A DNA stretch of 64,000 bases. Origin: Ectorhizobium quercum (lineage in GTDB: Bacteria; Pseudomonadota; Alphaproteobacteria; Rhizobiales; Rhizobiaceae). The translations under genes were made by a program, and so were the position numbers. The notes under the pieces were generated by a model. The model searched no databases and was not told the origin of the DNA. It saw nothing but the letters and a program-made list of their open reading frames with translations. Below, in pieces: positions 26,148-38,027 of the stretch. The DNA is taken from positions 248,001 to 312,000 of the forward strand of contig NZ_JANFPI010000003.1 in NCBI RefSeq assembly GCF_026552795.1, given 5' to 3'. Positions within the stretch are counted from its first letter, which is position 1. The number at the start of each line of letters is the position of its first letter.

Positions 26148-28229
26148 ATGGCGAAGAAAACGCAAGGCAACGGCCGCGGCATTCCCCAGGGATCCGGCGG
26201 CGAGACCCAGCAGCGTGGGGGTCCGGTGCTGACCACCAATCACGGCGTGCCCATCTCGGACAACCAGAATTCGCTGAAGGCCGGACAGCCGGGGCCGACG
26301 CTGCTCGAGGATTTCGTGCTGCGCGAAAAGATCTTCCATTTCGACCACGAACGCATTCCCGAACGGATCGTCCATGCACGGGGCACCGGCGCGCACGGCT
26401 TCTTCGAATGCACCGACCCCATACCGGAACTGACACGCGCCTCGCTCTTCCAGAAGAGGGGCGCGAAAGTCCCCGTCTTCGTCCGCTTCTCGACGGTCGC
26501 CGGTTCCAAGGGTTCGAAGGACACGCCGCGCGACGTGCGTGGCTTCGCGGTCAAGTTCTACACCGAGGAAGGCAACTGGGATCTCGTCGGCAACAACATT
26601 CCGGTGTTCTTCATCCAGGACGCGATGAAGTTTCCCGACCTCATCCATGCGGTCAAGCCCGAGGCTGACCGGGGATTTCCGCAGGCGGCTTCCGCCCACG
26701 ACACGTTCTGGGATTTCGTCTCGCTGATGCCGGAAAGCCTGCACATGATCATGTGGGCCATGTCGGACCGCGCCATTCCGCGCAGCCTGCGGATGATGGA
26801 GGGTTTCGGCGTCCATACCTTCCACCTCGTCAACGCCGAGGGCGAGGCGACGATGGTCAAGTTCCACTGGAAGCCCAAACTCGGCATGCAATCCACCACT
26901 TGGGACGAGGCGGTCAAGATCTCAGGCGCCGATCCCGACTATCATCGCCGTGACCTCTACGAAGCCATCCAGGCGGGAGACTGTCCGGAATGGGAGCTGG
27001 GCATCCAGATCTTCGATCAGGACTGGGCCGACAGGCAGCCCTACGACGTGCTCGACCCGACCAAGCTCATCCCGGAGGAAGAGGTGCCGGTCCGCATCGT
27101 CGGCCGCCTGGTGCTGGATCGCTATCCCGACAATTTCTTCGCCGAGACGGAACAGGTGGCATTCCTGCCCTCGAATGTCGTGCCGGGGATCGATTTCTCC
27201 AACGATCCGCTGTTGCAGGGACGCCTGTTCTCCTATCTCGACACCCAGAAGTCGCGGCTCGGAACGACGAACTTCCACCAGATCCCGATCAATGCGCCCA
27301 AATGTCCGATGCACAATTTCCAGCGCGACGGCATGATGCAGGTGCAGGTTCCCAAGGGCCGCGCCAATTACGAGCCGAACAGCCTGGATGAAGCGGGCGA
27401 GGATCCCGGTCCCCGCGCCTCGGATCAGGGCTTCGTCTCCGTCGCTGCCTTTACCGAACCGGCGGAGGAAAAGCGCCGTATCCGGCCCGAGAGTTTCGCC
27501 GATCATTTCAGCCAGGCGCGGCTGTTCTTCGTCTCGCAGACCGAAGCCGAGCAAAACCACATCATCGCGGCCATCGTCTTCGAACTGTCGAAGGTTCAGC
27601 TGAAGCATGTCCGCAAGCGGGTGCTGGCACAGTTGCGCAACATCGATGAAAGCATGGCCCAACGCATCGCCGACGGCCTGGGTGCGGAGCTGCCGCCCGC
27701 CCTGCCGCCGGCGAAGGCTCCGGTCGACCTGCCGGTCTCGGACGCGCTGTCGATCCTGAAGCATCCGGCCCCCGTCGAGGGACGCTGTCTCGGGGTGCTC
27801 GTCTCGGACGGGGCCGATGGCCCGGTGGTGGAGGCGCTGAAATCCGCGGCAAGTGCCGCCGGCGCGACGGTGAAGATCGTCGCGCCGAAGGTCGGCGGCG
27901 TGAAGCTGAAGGGTGGCGAGCTGCTGGAGGCCGACGAGAAGATCGACGGGGCGCCTTCGGTTCTGTTCGACGCGATCGCGCTGGTGCTGTCGCCGGAAGG
28001 AGCGGACCAGCTTGCCGGGGAGAAGGCGGCGCTCGATTTCGTCTCGGATGCCTACGCCCATTGCAAGGCCATCGGTCACACCGGGCCCGCGAAGCCCCTG
28101 CTCGACAAGGCCGGCGTCGTTCAGGACGGGTTTTTCTTCGATCTGTCGGGCAGCAATGCCGAAGCTCTGATCGAAAAGCTCCCGATCCGCGACTGGTCTC
28201 GGGAAAAGAAGGTGAAGCTGCCGGTCTGA
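26148..28229 (+). CDS. katE: Large-subunit catalase HPII
   Basis: This 693-residue heme catalase of clade 2 breaks down hydrogen peroxide. The distal His76 lies in [10 protein letters not shown], the Asn in VGNNIPVFF, and the proximal heme-ligand Tyr363 in [11 protein letters not shown]. The C-terminal 150 residues form the flavodoxin-like domain found only in large catalases (from about [14 protein letters not shown]). The N-terminal extension ([11 protein letters not shown]) is also typical. The ATG at 26148 has GGAGA 6 nt upstream; an ATG 18 bp earlier sits on the ribosome site itself. An EcfG-type promoter upstream suggests control by the general stress response. Confidence 0.96.
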   Translation: MAKKTQGNGRGIPQGSGGETQQRGGPVLTTNHGVPISDNQNSLKAGQPGPTLLEDFVLREKIFHFDHERIPERIVHARGTGAHGFFECTDPIPELTRASLFQKRGAKVPVFVRFSTVAGSKGSKDTPRDVRGFAVKFYTEEGNWDLVGNNIPVFFIQDAMKFPDLIHAVKPEADRGFPQAASAHDTFWDFVSLMPESLHMIMWAMSDRAIPRSLRMMEGFGVHTFHLVNAEGEATMVKFHWKPKLGMQSTTWDEAVKISGADPDYHRRDLYEAIQAGDCPEWELGIQIFDQDWADRQPYDVLDPTKLIPEEEVPVRIVGRLVLDRYPDNFFAETEQVAFLPSNVVPGIDFSNDPLLQGRLFSYLDTQKSRLGTTNFHQIPINAPKCPMHNFQRDGMMQVQVPKGRANYEPNSLDEAGEDPGPRASDQGFVSVAAFTEPAEEKRRIRPESFADHFSQARLFFVSQTEAEQNHIIAAIVFELSKVQLKHVRKRVLAQLRNIDESMAQRIADGLGAELPPALPPAKAPVDLPVSDALSILKHPAPVEGRCLGVLVSDGADGPVVEALKSAASAAGATVKIVAPKVGGVKLKGGELLEADEKIDGAPSVLFDAIALVLSPEGADQLAGEKAALDFVSDAYAHCKAIGHTGPAKPLLDKAGVVQDGFFFDLSGSNAEALIEKLPIRDWSREKKVKLPV

Positions 28230-28247
28230 CGCCGGCTCTGAACGAGA

Positions 28248-28278
28248 CGGGCCGGCCCCGGGAAACCGGGCCGGCCCG
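28248..28278. terminator. Bidirectional hairpin between katE and convergent gene
   Basis: A perfect 11-bp inverted repeat CGGGCCGGCCC / GGGCCGGCCCG with a 9-base loop sits 18 bp after katE and 21 bp after the end of the convergent flavin monooxygenase gene. It lacks a T-run but is well placed to stop transcription from both sides. Confidence 0.6.
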
Positions 28279-28299
28279 CGTGAGGTTGGCGCGGCGCGG

Positions 28300-29387
28300 T
28301 CACGAAGTGGGCGACCAGCCCAGGTTCGGCGCCACCCTCTCCGCAAAGTCGGCAAGCAGCCGCACGTTCTCTTCGAGACCGAAGGCGGGCGGCAGGAAGA
28401 GGACAAGCTCGTCGGCGCTGGCAAGGCCCGGATCGTTGAGAACGGCCTCGATCACCTCGTCCGGGGTGCCGTGAAAGACCGGGGATATCTGGGAGCCGGG
28501 CGGCTGGTTGGCCGACGGGGCCGGTGTGATGGCGCCCTTGGGACGGGAGGCAGCGATCCCCTGGGTGCGGCGCTCGAGATCGTAGGCGGCGTATGTCTCC
28601 CGAAGCTCGGCGGTGGTGCCGGGCAGGATCGAAGCGGCGACGGCGACCGGCGGCGGCTCTGTACCCCACGTTCGGCGCCAGGTGCTGCGGAACGCCTCGA
28701 TGCTGCGGGCCTGATAGGCGCCGAAGCTCTCGCCCTCGGCATGGTCGTGCTGCACGGTCCCGGAAATGAGCCCGATCCCGAGTTCGGCGGCCTGCACCGC
28801 TGAACCGAGGCTGCCCGCGCCCTGCCGGATGCGCGAGCGCAGGGTCGGGCTGTGCGGCGTCACGCGCAGCTCCGTGCCCTCCGGGGCGCCCTGCCCCGGC
28901 CCGGCGACCGTGTGGAGGACCTCCCCCGAGATCGCCGCGAGGAAGCGGCCCTGACGGCGCCTGGCCTCCGTCCGGGCATCGGTGTCGGCCGTGCCGAAGA
29001 CGGCATCGAAGGCCGCGTTGGCGCCGGTCGAGATGGCCAGCTCCAGCCGGCCGCCGATCAGCAGGTCGGTCGTGCCGGCCGCCTCGGCCAGCAGGATCGG
29101 GTCCTGGTAGCGCATCGGGATGACCGCCGAGCCCAGCGTGATGCGGCTCGTGTGCTGACCGGCCGCGGCGAAGAACGGAAGCGGCGAGGACAGGTAATGG
29201 TCGAAATGCCGCTGGTAGACCCAGCCCGACTGAAATCCCAGCCGCTCGGCGGCCCTGAACAGCTCGATCCCTTCGCGCAACCCTTGCGCCGGCCCGGTGT
29301 CGTCGTTGAAGGACACGCGGGTGTTGAAGCCGAGCCGCCGCTTGGGGCGGAACGTCGCTGGCAGGGTTCCGGCTGGCGCGGTAATGG

Positions 29388-29391
<4 letters not shown>
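28300..29391 (-). CDS. Luciferase-like (LLM) flavin-dependent monooxygenase
   Basis: This 363-residue enzyme has the bacterial luciferase TIM-barrel fold. Features are the FNTRVSFNDDTG start, GWVYQRHFDHYLSSPLPFF, and GSAVIPMRYQDPILLAEAAG followed by LELAISTG, which match LLM enzymes using reduced FMN or F420. In a proteobacterium FMN is expected. Its ATG overlaps the stop of the dual ATPase by 4 bp, making it the last gene of a six-gene importer operon that begins with another LLM enzyme. I infer that it oxidises the imported compound or its first product. Substrate is unknown; organosulfur or N-heterocycle cleavage are common in the family. Confidence 0.85.
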
Positions 29392-31081
<1,690 letters not shown>

Positions 31082-31103
<22 letters not shown>

Positions 31104-31930
31104 CGGCTGATCCTGTTCACAGAGAGGACGGTCGCGATCGTGACGAAGGCGGGTGCGTAGACCAGCCACGGCCATTTGAGGTAATCCTTGCCGATCGAGA
31201 TCAGCAGGCCCCAGTCGGAGGCGGGCGGCGAATCGCCGTATCCGAGGAAGGCAAGGCCGGCGATCACCAGGATCGACAGGCCGAATTGCAGCACCGCCAG
31301 CGGGAGCACGGAGCGCGACGCGTTCGGCAGCACGTGCCGCGACAGGATGTGCCAGCGCGAGCCGCCGAGCAGGAACGACGCCTCGACGAACGTCGCCTGC
31401 CGGGTCTTGATGACTTCCGAGCGCATCACCCGGGCGAAGACGGCCACCGCCGAGACACCGGTCGCGATGGCGGCGTTCACGGTGTCGAAACCGAGCGCCG
31501 TAACGACGATGACGGCCAGCAGGAAGCTCGGGATCGCCAGCAGGACGTCGACCAGCCGGGCGAGCACGATGTCGACCCAGCCGCCGAGGAAACCGGCCAG
31601 GAGACCGATGAGGCCGCCGGCAGCGACGCCGATGACGACCGCGATGAGCGCGCTCGTCACCGAGGAGGCCGTGCCGTAGACGACGCGGGTGTAAAGGTCG
31701 CGACCCAGATGGTCGGTGCCGAACCAGTGCGCGGCGCTGGGACCGAGCAGCTTGTCGGCGGGAATGCCGTTGACCGGATCGTGGCCGGTGAACAGGCCCG
31801 GCGCCAGCGACCAGGCGAGCACGAGCGCGATGACGGCGAACGAGAGGGCGACGGTCGGCGGCAGCCGCAGCGCGGCCAGCCGGCCGGTTCCCGTGCCGCG
31901 CGAAACGGAGGAGAGGGAGGCAATGGTCAT
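31082..31930 (-). CDS. ABC transporter permease, DppC type
   Basis: This 282-residue inner-membrane permease has the DppC layout: a first helix (about 27-46), then LLGPSAAHWFGTDHLGRDLY leading into the BPD_transp_1 domain with five helices. The EAA-type loop appears as IKTRQATFVEASFLLGGSRW, and the C-terminal segment GLAFLGYGDSPPASDWG is standard. It overlaps the preceding permease stop by 4 bp, so the two are translationally coupled. Confidence 0.92.
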
Positions 31931-32937
31931 GCTGTCACCGTGGGGGAAGAATCCGCGGGGCTTTCGTCAGCGGCAGTCGGCCGGCGCCCGGGACCGCCGA
32001 CGAGTTTCACGCGCGGGTCGAGCAGCGGGTAGACGAGGTCGGCGATCAGGTTGACGAGCACGAAAACCACCGCCGCCAGCGAGACGACCGCCTGTAGGAC
32101 GGGCAGGTCCTGCGTGCTCACCGCACGCTGCACCAGGCTGCCGACACCGGTGCGCCCGAAGACCGTCTCCGTGATCAGCGATCCGCCGAGCAGCTCGCCG
32201 ATCATGAGCGCGATGACGGTAACGACCGGGAGCGAGGACGGCTTGAGCAGGTGCCTGACGAAGAGGCGAAACTGGCTGAGACCGCGGCCGCGCGCGACCG
32301 CCACGTATTCCTGCCGGGACTCGTGGTCGAGGTTGGCGATCAGCACCTCGGCGATCTGGGCGGAGACGGGGATGCCCAGCGCGACCCCTGCAAAAAAGGT
32401 CGCCCACGGGCTGTTGGGGTCTATCACCCGGAAAAGGCCGAGCTGGAAGCCGAAAATATGGATCAGCACCAGGCCGATCACGAAGTTGGGCACCGAGAGG
32501 AACAACGACGGGAATCCGCGCAGCAGGCCCTGCCCATACCGTTTCGGGAGGAATTGGCTGCCGTAGGCGATCACCACCGCCAGCACCAGCGCGACGGCAA
32601 GCCCCGTGGACGCAAGCATCAGCGTCGACGGCAACACCTCTGCGATCAGGGTCGTCACGGGCCGGCTGGACCGCATCGACAGGCCGAGGTCGCCGGTCAG
32701 GAAGCCGGACAGGGATGTCCACAACTGCACCAGAATCGGCCTGTCCAGACCCTGCGCGGCAATGATCTGCCTGATCTGCTCCTCGGAAAACCCGTTCTGC
32801 GGGTCGCGCAGCACGTTGGTGATCGGGTCGCCCGGCAGGATGCTGACGACGACGAAGGTGAAGACGTAGGCCAGCAGGATGACGACGATGGCCTGGACGA
32901 GCCGCTTTGCGGAATAGGTCAGGTAGGCGCTTCTCAT
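31927..32937 (-). CDS. ABC transporter permease, DppB type
   Basis: This 336-residue inner-membrane permease has N-terminal helix LVQAIVVILLAYVFTFVVVS, then ILPGDPITNVLRDP and GLDRPILVQLW, the usual DppB sequence before the second helix. The EAA loop reads RQEYVAVARGRGLSQFRLF. The ATG at 32937 has GAGGTGG upstream at good distance and gives a family-typical N-terminus; the frame upstream of it is not conserved. It lies 37 bp after the binding-protein gene. Confidence 0.92.
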   Translation of the reverse strand: MRSAYLTYSAKRLVQAIVVILLAYVFTFVVVSILPGDPITNVLRDPQNGFSEEQIRQIIAAQGLDRPILVQLWTSLSGFLTGDLGLSMRSSRPVTTLIAEVLPSTLMLASTGLAVALVLAVVIAYGSQFLPKRYGQGLLRGFPSLFLSVPNFVIGLVLIHIFGFQLGLFRVIDPNSPWATFFAGVALGIPVSAQIAEVLIANLDHESRQEYVAVARGRGLSQFRLFVRHLLKPSSLPVVTVIALMIGELLGGSLITETVFGRTGVGSLVQRAVSTQDLPVLQAVVSLAAVVFVLVNLIADLVYPLLDPRVKLVGGPGRRPTAADESPADSSPTVTA

Positions 32938-32974
32938 GCCGGCCACCTCTTCGCGTTTCCGGGTTGCACCGCGC

Positions 32975-34627
32975 TCACTCGCTGATTGTGGCCGTGTAGT
33001 AGCTGGCATAGGCGACGCCGTTGTACTGCTCGCCCGCCAGCTTCGGCGACTGCACGTAGATGCGCTGGACGATCTGCGTGCGCGGAATGAAGTAGCCCTG
33101 CTCGAGGACGTATTTCTGCAATTCGTCGAGGAGCGGGTCGCGGATCTCGACGGAGCCGGCGCCGGCGATCCTGTCGCGCAGTTCGTTGAGCTTGCCGTCG
33201 CTTTCGCCGAGAGCGAACCAGTCCTCGCCGTTGTTGGCGTCGGTCAGGATGCTGGCCACCGTGCCTGCATCGATGAAGCTGCGCGTCACCTCATAGGCCG
33301 GCACGCCCGGCCGGCCGAACCCGGCCCGCTCGCCGAACGTCACCACGTCATAGGCCCGGATGTCGACCTTCCAGCCGATCCGGCCGAGCTGCTGGGCGAT
33401 CAGCTCGTCGACCGACCTTGCGGTCGCGAGGTAGGGGTTGGGGTGGAGCGTCAGCGACAGTTGCTTGCCATCCTTCACGCGGATGCCGTCGCCCCCCTTG
33501 GCCCAGCCCGCCTCGTCGAGAAGCCTCTCGGCCTTTTCGGGGTCATGGGCCAGCAGATCGCTGTGATCGGTGGCCCCGGGCACATTACTCTGGATGAAGG
33601 ACGTCGCCGCATGCCAGTCCGGCGTGTAGACGGTGTCGAGGATCTCCTGGCGGTCGATGCCGGCCTGAAGGGCCTGGCGCACCTTTACGTCGTCGTAAGG
33701 GGCTTCCCGGGTGTTGATCGCCAGACCGTTCACGAAGCCGAGATAGCGCGGCGTCGCGATGGTGAAGCCTTCCTCCTTGAGGAACTGCAACTCCTGCGGC
33801 GAGGCGTTGTAGGCGACGTCGGCCTGGCCGGACTGCACAGCGGAGACCCTGAGCGACGGCTCGGAGACGATCTTGTAGGTGATCGAATCGAGGAAGGCGG
33901 GGCCGGTGTGGCCGACGGCAGGGGGACCCCAGTTGTAGTCCTCACGCTTGACCAGCTTGACGAAATCGCCCTCCTTCCAGGACTCGACCAGGTAAGGACC
34001 GCTGCCGGAGGTCTTGCCCAGGTCCGCCTGCTCCGTGCCGGGCTGGGCGAGGGTCTTCGGGGAGATGAGGATCGAGCCGTGGTAGCCGAGCGTCGGGATG
34101 AAGCCGAGCGTCGGCGCCTTGAAGAAGACCTTCACCGTGGTCGGGTCGACAACCTCGGCCCGGTCGTAGGTCTTCGGAAAGAGGCCGATCGGGTTGATGC
34201 CCTCGCTCCCCCGGCCGGCATGCCAGATGTCGAGATTGGCGACGACGGCCGAGGCGTCGAGCGGGGTGCCGTCGGAGAAGGTCACGCCGTCCTTGAGGTG
34301 AAGGGTGAACTCGGTGGCGTCGTCGTTCTGTTCCCAGCGCTCGGCAATCCACGGGCTGACCTTGCCCTCGGCATCGACATAGACGAGCTTGTCGGTCACG
34401 TGGCCCCAGACGTGGCCCTGGAAGCTGGAGATCGCGCTGTTGTTCGGAATCCAGGTGCCACCCAGCGAATCGATGAGGAAGGTGATGTCACCGCCGTTGC
34501 GCCGGCTGTCGGCACTTTGAGCCGGAGCGAAACCCGCCGTCGCCACCAGAGCGGCGGCCGCCGTCGCGCAGGTGGCCACGAGCAGGCGTCGCCGGGAAAG
34601 GGAAAGGAAGGAAAAGTATCTGGTCAT
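32975..34627 (-). CDS. Peptide/nickel-type ABC substrate-binding protein
   Basis: This 550-residue SBP_bac_5 periplasmic binding protein carries a signal with SRRRLLVATCATAAAALVA at about residues 11-29, a possible twin-arginine motif followed by a hydrophobic stretch and an Ala-rich cleavage region before SADSRRNGG. Family marks are LKDGVTFSDGTPLDASAVVA, SGSGPYLVESW, and VRQALQAGIDRQEIL. The ATG at 34627 has AGGA 8 nt upstream. It sits between the SsuD-like monooxygenase and the permeases. It is clearly different from the three other SBP_bac_5 proteins of this window, which share a different mature start. Confidence 0.9.
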   Translation of the reverse strand: MTRYFSFLSLSRRRLLVATCATAAAALVATAGFAPAQSADSRRNGGDITFLIDSLGGTWIPNNSAISSFQGHVWGHVTDKLVYVDAEGKVSPWIAERWEQNDDATEFTLHLKDGVTFSDGTPLDASAVVANLDIWHAGRGSEGINPIGLFPKTYDRAEVVDPTTVKVFFKAPTLGFIPTLGYHGSILISPKTLAQPGTEQADLGKTSGSGPYLVESWKEGDFVKLVKREDYNWGPPAVGHTGPAFLDSITYKIVSEPSLRVSAVQSGQADVAYNASPQELQFLKEEGFTIATPRYLGFVNGLAINTREAPYDDVKVRQALQAGIDRQEILDTVYTPDWHAATSFIQSNVPGATDHSDLLAHDPEKAERLLDEAGWAKGGDGIRVKDGKQLSLTLHPNPYLATARSVDELIAQQLGRIGWKVDIRAYDVVTFGERAGFGRPGVPAYEVTRSFIDAGTVASILTDANNGEDWFALGESDGKLNELRDRIAGAGSVEIRDPLLDELQKYVLEQGYFIPRTQIVQRIYVQSPKLAGEQYNGVAYASYYTATISE

Positions 34628-34766
34628 CGAAAAATCCTGATGTTCCGTGTTCTGTCTTGTGCGGGCCGGCGGCCGGAAAAGGCATGGTCGTTCGCAACGG
34701 CTGCGAGGCGTTTCCGCACCCGCAAGGCCGATTCCCGCGCCGTGCGATCCGGCCGGGTCATATGGT

Positions 34767-35867
34767 TCAGGCGTAGACGCGCTCCCGGACGCCGCGGCGG
34801 GCAAGCTCCTCCCGCACCAGCGGCAGCACGTAGCGGCCGTAATCGATGGCGTCGTTGAGATTGTCGTAGCCGCGGATCGAGATCAGTTCCGCGCCGAGAT
34901 CGACATAATCGAGGATGGAATCGGCAATCGTCCGCGGCGATCCGACCAGCGCCGTGGAGGCGCCGCGCGCATTGGTGGCCGTCACCGTGGGATACCACAA
35001 TGCCCGGTCCTGCACCTCGCCGCGGGCGGCGATCTCGAGCAGGCGCTGCGACCCGACATTCTGCGGCGGGCCGCCGGAAAGCGGCCGCGTCGGCGAGCCG
35101 TTGGCATAATTCGCCTTGAGCTTCTCCAGCACGCGATGCGCCTTCGCCCAGGCGAGATCGTCGGTTTCGGCGACGATCGGCCGGAAAGTCACCCAGATGC
35201 GCGGGCGATCCTTGCGGCCGGCCTTCGCCGCCTCCTCATGGATCCGGTCGATCTGCTCTTTCGTTTCCTTGAGCGGTTCGCCCCACAGGCCGAAGATGTC
35301 GGCCAGCGAACCGCCCACCCGGTAGGCGTCGTCGGAAGAGCCGCCGAGCGACACGGGAATGGTTCCGTTCACCGGCAGGACAGCGTTGCTGAAGCCCTTG
35401 AACTGGTAGTATTTCCCGTCGAAATCGAAGGGATCGGAGGATTGCCAGGCCCGGCGCAGGATACGGATATATTCCTCCGTCCGCTCGTAACGCTCTTCCT
35501 TGGTCAGGAAATCGCCCTCGCGGGCCTGCTCGACGGCGTCGCCGCCGGCGATGAAGTGAACCACGACGCGGCCGCCGCTCAGCTGGTCGAGGGTCGCCAG
35601 GGCCTTGGCCGCAACCGTCGGATAGACCGTGTTCGGGCGAAGCGCGATGATCGGCCGGACATTCTTCGTGTGGGCGATCACCGTCGCCCCCAGCGTGAAG
35701 GGATCGAAGGAGGAGGAATGATAGGGCAACAGGGTGTAGTCGAAGCCGGCCTCATCCAGCGTTCGCGCATAGCGGGCGAAATAGACGGGATCGAGCGGCG
35801 CGCCCGGCCGCGGATCGAGATCGGTCGAGGCGTTCGCATAACTGGCGCTGATGAATTCCACGGTCAT
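34767..35867 (-). CDS. SsuD-like FMNH2-dependent monooxygenase
   Basis: This 366-residue LLM enzyme resembles the alkanesulfonate monooxygenase group. Visible family segments are FARYARTLDEAGFDYTLLPYH, HTKNVRPIIALRPNTVYPTV, DQLSGGRVVVHFIAGGD and RTEEYIRILRRAW. SsuD-type enzymes use FMNH2 from a separate reductase to cleave C-S bonds; no reductase gene is adjacent. It is the first gene of the six-gene importer operon (139 bp before the binding protein), so its product or substrate is probably what the importer handles. Organosulfur use is plausible but not shown by sequence. Confidence 0.88.
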   Translation of the reverse strand: MTVEFISASYANASTDLDPRPGAPLDPVYFARYARTLDEAGFDYTLLPYHSSSFDPFTLGATVIAHTKNVRPIIALRPNTVYPTVAAKALATLDQLSGGRVVVHFIAGGDAVEQAREGDFLTKEERYERTEEYIRILRRAWQSSDPFDFDGKYYQFKGFSNAVLPVNGTIPVSLGGSSDDAYRVGGSLADIFGLWGEPLKETKEQIDRIHEEAAKAGRKDRPRIWVTFRPIVAETDDLAWAKAHRVLEKLKANYANGSPTRPLSGGPPQNVGSQRLLEIAARGEVQDRALWYPTVTATNARGASTALVGSPRTIADSILDYVDLGAELISIRGYDNLNDAIDYGRYVLPLVREELARRGVRERVYA

Positions 35868-36066
35868 GATACGGTCCTGCGCTGTTTGACAAGGAGATCA
35901 TGACGCAAAGCCTAGGCAGATAGACCGAGTGGAGAAAGACCAGTTATTCTTTTTCTATCAAATTTATGGATTATTTTGTTTCGTTTCCCCGCCTGCCGGT
36001 CGGGCTTTTTTCCGCCATCCGCATGCAGCATGGAAACCTGCCGATGGGAGACGGTGCCGCTCCGGC

Positions 36067-36873
36067 TCAATCGAGCAGGGGCGCAACGGTATCGAGGATG
36101 ATGGAAAGCGCCTTTTCGTTCACCGCCTCGTCTGCCGAGACCACGAACTCGGCGAGTTCGATCCCGGCAATTTGCGTCGGTGGAATAGCCTCGAGGATCG
36201 CCCGGACCTGTTCGGGCAGCAGACCGCCTGGCACGGTGTAGGCCGCAGGCACGAGGCCGGGTTCGAGCGAGTCCCAATCGAGATGAATCCAGACACGCGC
36301 AGCGCCGATTGCACTCAGGACCGCCTCCGGCGTGGCGTCCTGCGGGGAAAGGATCCGGACGCCCGCCTTCCGCAACAGTTCGCCTTCCGCCGGGTCGATG
36401 TCCCGCGCGCCGATCAGAACGATGCGCTCGGAGCGAAGACCGGCGCCGTGACCGCTGTCCCAGAGTCCGCACGCCGCCGACAACACCATGCCGCCGAGAT
36501 AGCCGGTATCGGTGGTGTCGGGCGTATTGAAATCGCCATGCGCGTCGATCCACAGCACGACAGCATCGGGATAGTGCCGCGCGACGACGGGAAGGCTGGC
36601 AAGGCTGGCCGAGCAGGTGTTCGCCACCATGACCGGAAGCCCACCGCCTTCGATGCCGGTCGTCAGCGCGTCACGCAGCTCCGCAAGCGTTTCCCGCGCC
36701 TCGGGCAGGCCTGTGCGCCAATCGTCATCGACGGCCGGTGCCGGGTGTCCGACGACACGGCCCGTCACGGCGTAACGGCGCTCCAGTGCCCTTGCGGTGC
36801 GCCCCGCCCCTTCGATCGCACCCGGTGTCCGATCGGCGATACGCCCCTGCGAAACGAGAAGATCAAACGTCAA
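36067..36873 (-). CDS. Arginase/ureohydrolase family protein with altered metal site
   Basis: This 268-residue protein has the arginase fold. The second and third family motifs are present as WIDAHGDFNTP and HLDWDSLEPG, but the first, normally GGDHS with a manganese-binding His, reads ANTCSAS, so one metal ligand is missing. The third motif has Glu where DP is usual. It may bind metal differently, act on another guanidino or amide substrate, or be inactive. The start is uncertain: the TTG at 36873 follows GGGGG by 8 nt and gives the family-like start LTFDLLVSQGR, while a GTG at 36903 is possible. It is followed by a repeat copy and has no operon partners. Confidence 0.75.
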   Translation of the reverse strand: MTFDLLVSQGRIADRTPGAIEGAGRTARALERRYAVTGRVVGHPAPAVDDDWRTGLPEARETLAELRDALTTGIEGGGLPVMVANTCSASLASLPVVARHYPDAVVLWIDAHGDFNTPDTTDTGYLGGMVLSAACGLWDSGHGAGLRSERIVLIGARDIDPAEGELLRKAGVRILSPQDATPEAVLSAIGAARVWIHLDWDSLEPGLVPAAYTVPGGLLPEQVRAILEAIPPTQIAGIELAEFVVSADEAVNEKALSIILDTVAPLLD

Positions 36874-36918
36874 GATTCCAGCCCCCTGATTGTAACGGAT
36901 CACGCCTTCGGGCGGTTT

Positions 36919-36969
36919 AGAGCATTTTCAGCGACAGTGTGAAGCGGTTTTGCATCCGGAAATATTCTA
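36919..36969 (+). repeat. Dispersed rhizobial intergenic repeat, copy 2
   Basis: AGAGCATTTTCAGC, GTGTGAAGCGGTTTTGC and CCGGAAAT follow in the same order as copy 1. The far end overlaps the stop codon of the phzF-family gene at 36967, so the element may have set that protein's C-terminus. Confidence 0.75.
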
Positions 36970-37812
36970 AACGCCGTGCAGCCGGCCCTCGACATGCGGC
37001 CGCGTCCGGCCGGCGACCCAGATTCGGCCGGTTTCATCGCGGCTCACATGGACGCGGCCATCGCGGCCGAGGCATCTGCCTTGCGCGGCGACATAAGCTT
37101 CCTGCGCGGCGCCCGTCGCAAACAGCCATTGCCCCAGCGAGGCGTTGAGGCTTCCGGTCACGGGGTCCTCGACGATCGTTCCCAGATGGTCGCTGAAGAA
37201 GGCACGAACTTCGAAGGCGGCATCGCCGCCGGAGGTCCAGGGACCGACCACGCCGACGTCGATCGGCCGGGGCCAGCTTCGCACCGGCTTCAGCGACAAC
37301 ACCTCCTCCGCCGACGCCAGCCGGATGCCCAGCCATCCCGGACCGTTATCGATCCAGGCGGCATCGACGACCTGGCGTGCCTCGATCCCCAGCAGGCGCT
37401 GCGCCTCGACCAGTTCATCCCGCGATGGAGGCCCGGACCGGATCAGGGGCGGCGCCGCAAAGGCAAGCCGCTCCCCGTCGCGGCGGATCGTCACCAGGCC
37501 CGCTCCGCATTCCTGGACGATTTCCCCCGCCTTCTTCGGCACGTGCCCGGCCGAAAGCCAGGCATGACAGCTTCCGAGCGTCGGGTGCCCGGCAAACGGC
37601 ATTTCCCTTTCAAGAGTGAATATCCTGATACGGTAGTCGGCGTCGAGATGGGTCGCAGGCAGGAGGAAGGTGGTTTCCGACAGATTGAACCAGCGCGTCA
37701 GGCGCTGCATGTCCTCCGTCTCCAGCTCGCCGGCCCCAGCGACGACCGCCAGCGGATTGCCGGAAAAAGGCCCCGAGCCGAAGACGTCGACCATATGAAC
37801 CGCATAAGCCAT
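36967..37812 (-). CDS. PhzF family isomerase-like protein
   Basis: This 281-residue protein has the two-lobed diaminopimelate-epimerase fold of the PhzF family. Marks are the N-terminal VDVFGSGPFSGNPLAVV, the catalytic-type Glu in NLSETTFLL, FAGHPTLGSCHAWL, and EDPVTGSLNASLGQWL. Outside phenazine clusters, family members have unknown substrates, and no phenazine genes are nearby. The ATG at 37812 has AAGGAG 7 nt upstream. The C-terminal codons lie within a dispersed repeat copy. The gene is divergent from the nqr operon, sharing a 215-bp region that contains a perfect FNR-type box. Confidence 0.88.
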   Translation of the reverse strand: MAYAVHMVDVFGSGPFSGNPLAVVAGAGELETEDMQRLTRWFNLSETTFLLPATHLDADYRIRIFTLEREMPFAGHPTLGSCHAWLSAGHVPKKAGEIVQECGAGLVTIRRDGERLAFAAPPLIRSGPPSRDELVEAQRLLGIEARQVVDAAWIDNGPGWLGIRLASAEEVLSLKPVRSWPRPIDVGVVGPWTSGGDAAFEVRAFFSDHLGTIVEDPVTGSLNASLGQWLFATGAAQEAYVAAQGRCLGRDGRVHVSRDETGRIWVAGRTRPHVEGRLHGV

Positions 37813-37892
37813 GAGATCACTCCTTAATCCGGGCGGCATCCCGTCCCGGCCTGCACGACAGGCAGGCACTCGTCACATCTGTTTCGGCAAAA

Positions 37893-37906
37893 TTGATCAA
37901 AATCAA
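37893..37906. promoter_or_regulatory. FNR/FixK-type anaerobox upstream of nqrA
   Basis: TTGAT-CAAA-ATCAA is a perfect match to the FNR/FixK consensus TTGAT-N4-ATCAA. It lies 121 bp before the nqrA start and 80 bp before the divergent phzF-family start, suggesting oxygen-dependent control of one or both. Confidence 0.65.
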
Positions 37907-38027
37907 TGCTTCCTACAGAATGTATAACGATACTGTCTCTTATTCGGGATACTGATCCAGGCATGGACAGTGAGGCAGGGCACCGGATGCCCGGTGATTG
38001 CGACAAGCAAGAGGAGGAGCGCCAGGA

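Noticed and set aside
36967..37812. Phenazine biosynthesis locus
   Set aside because: Only a PhzF-family protein is present; the family is broad and no other phz gene lies nearby.
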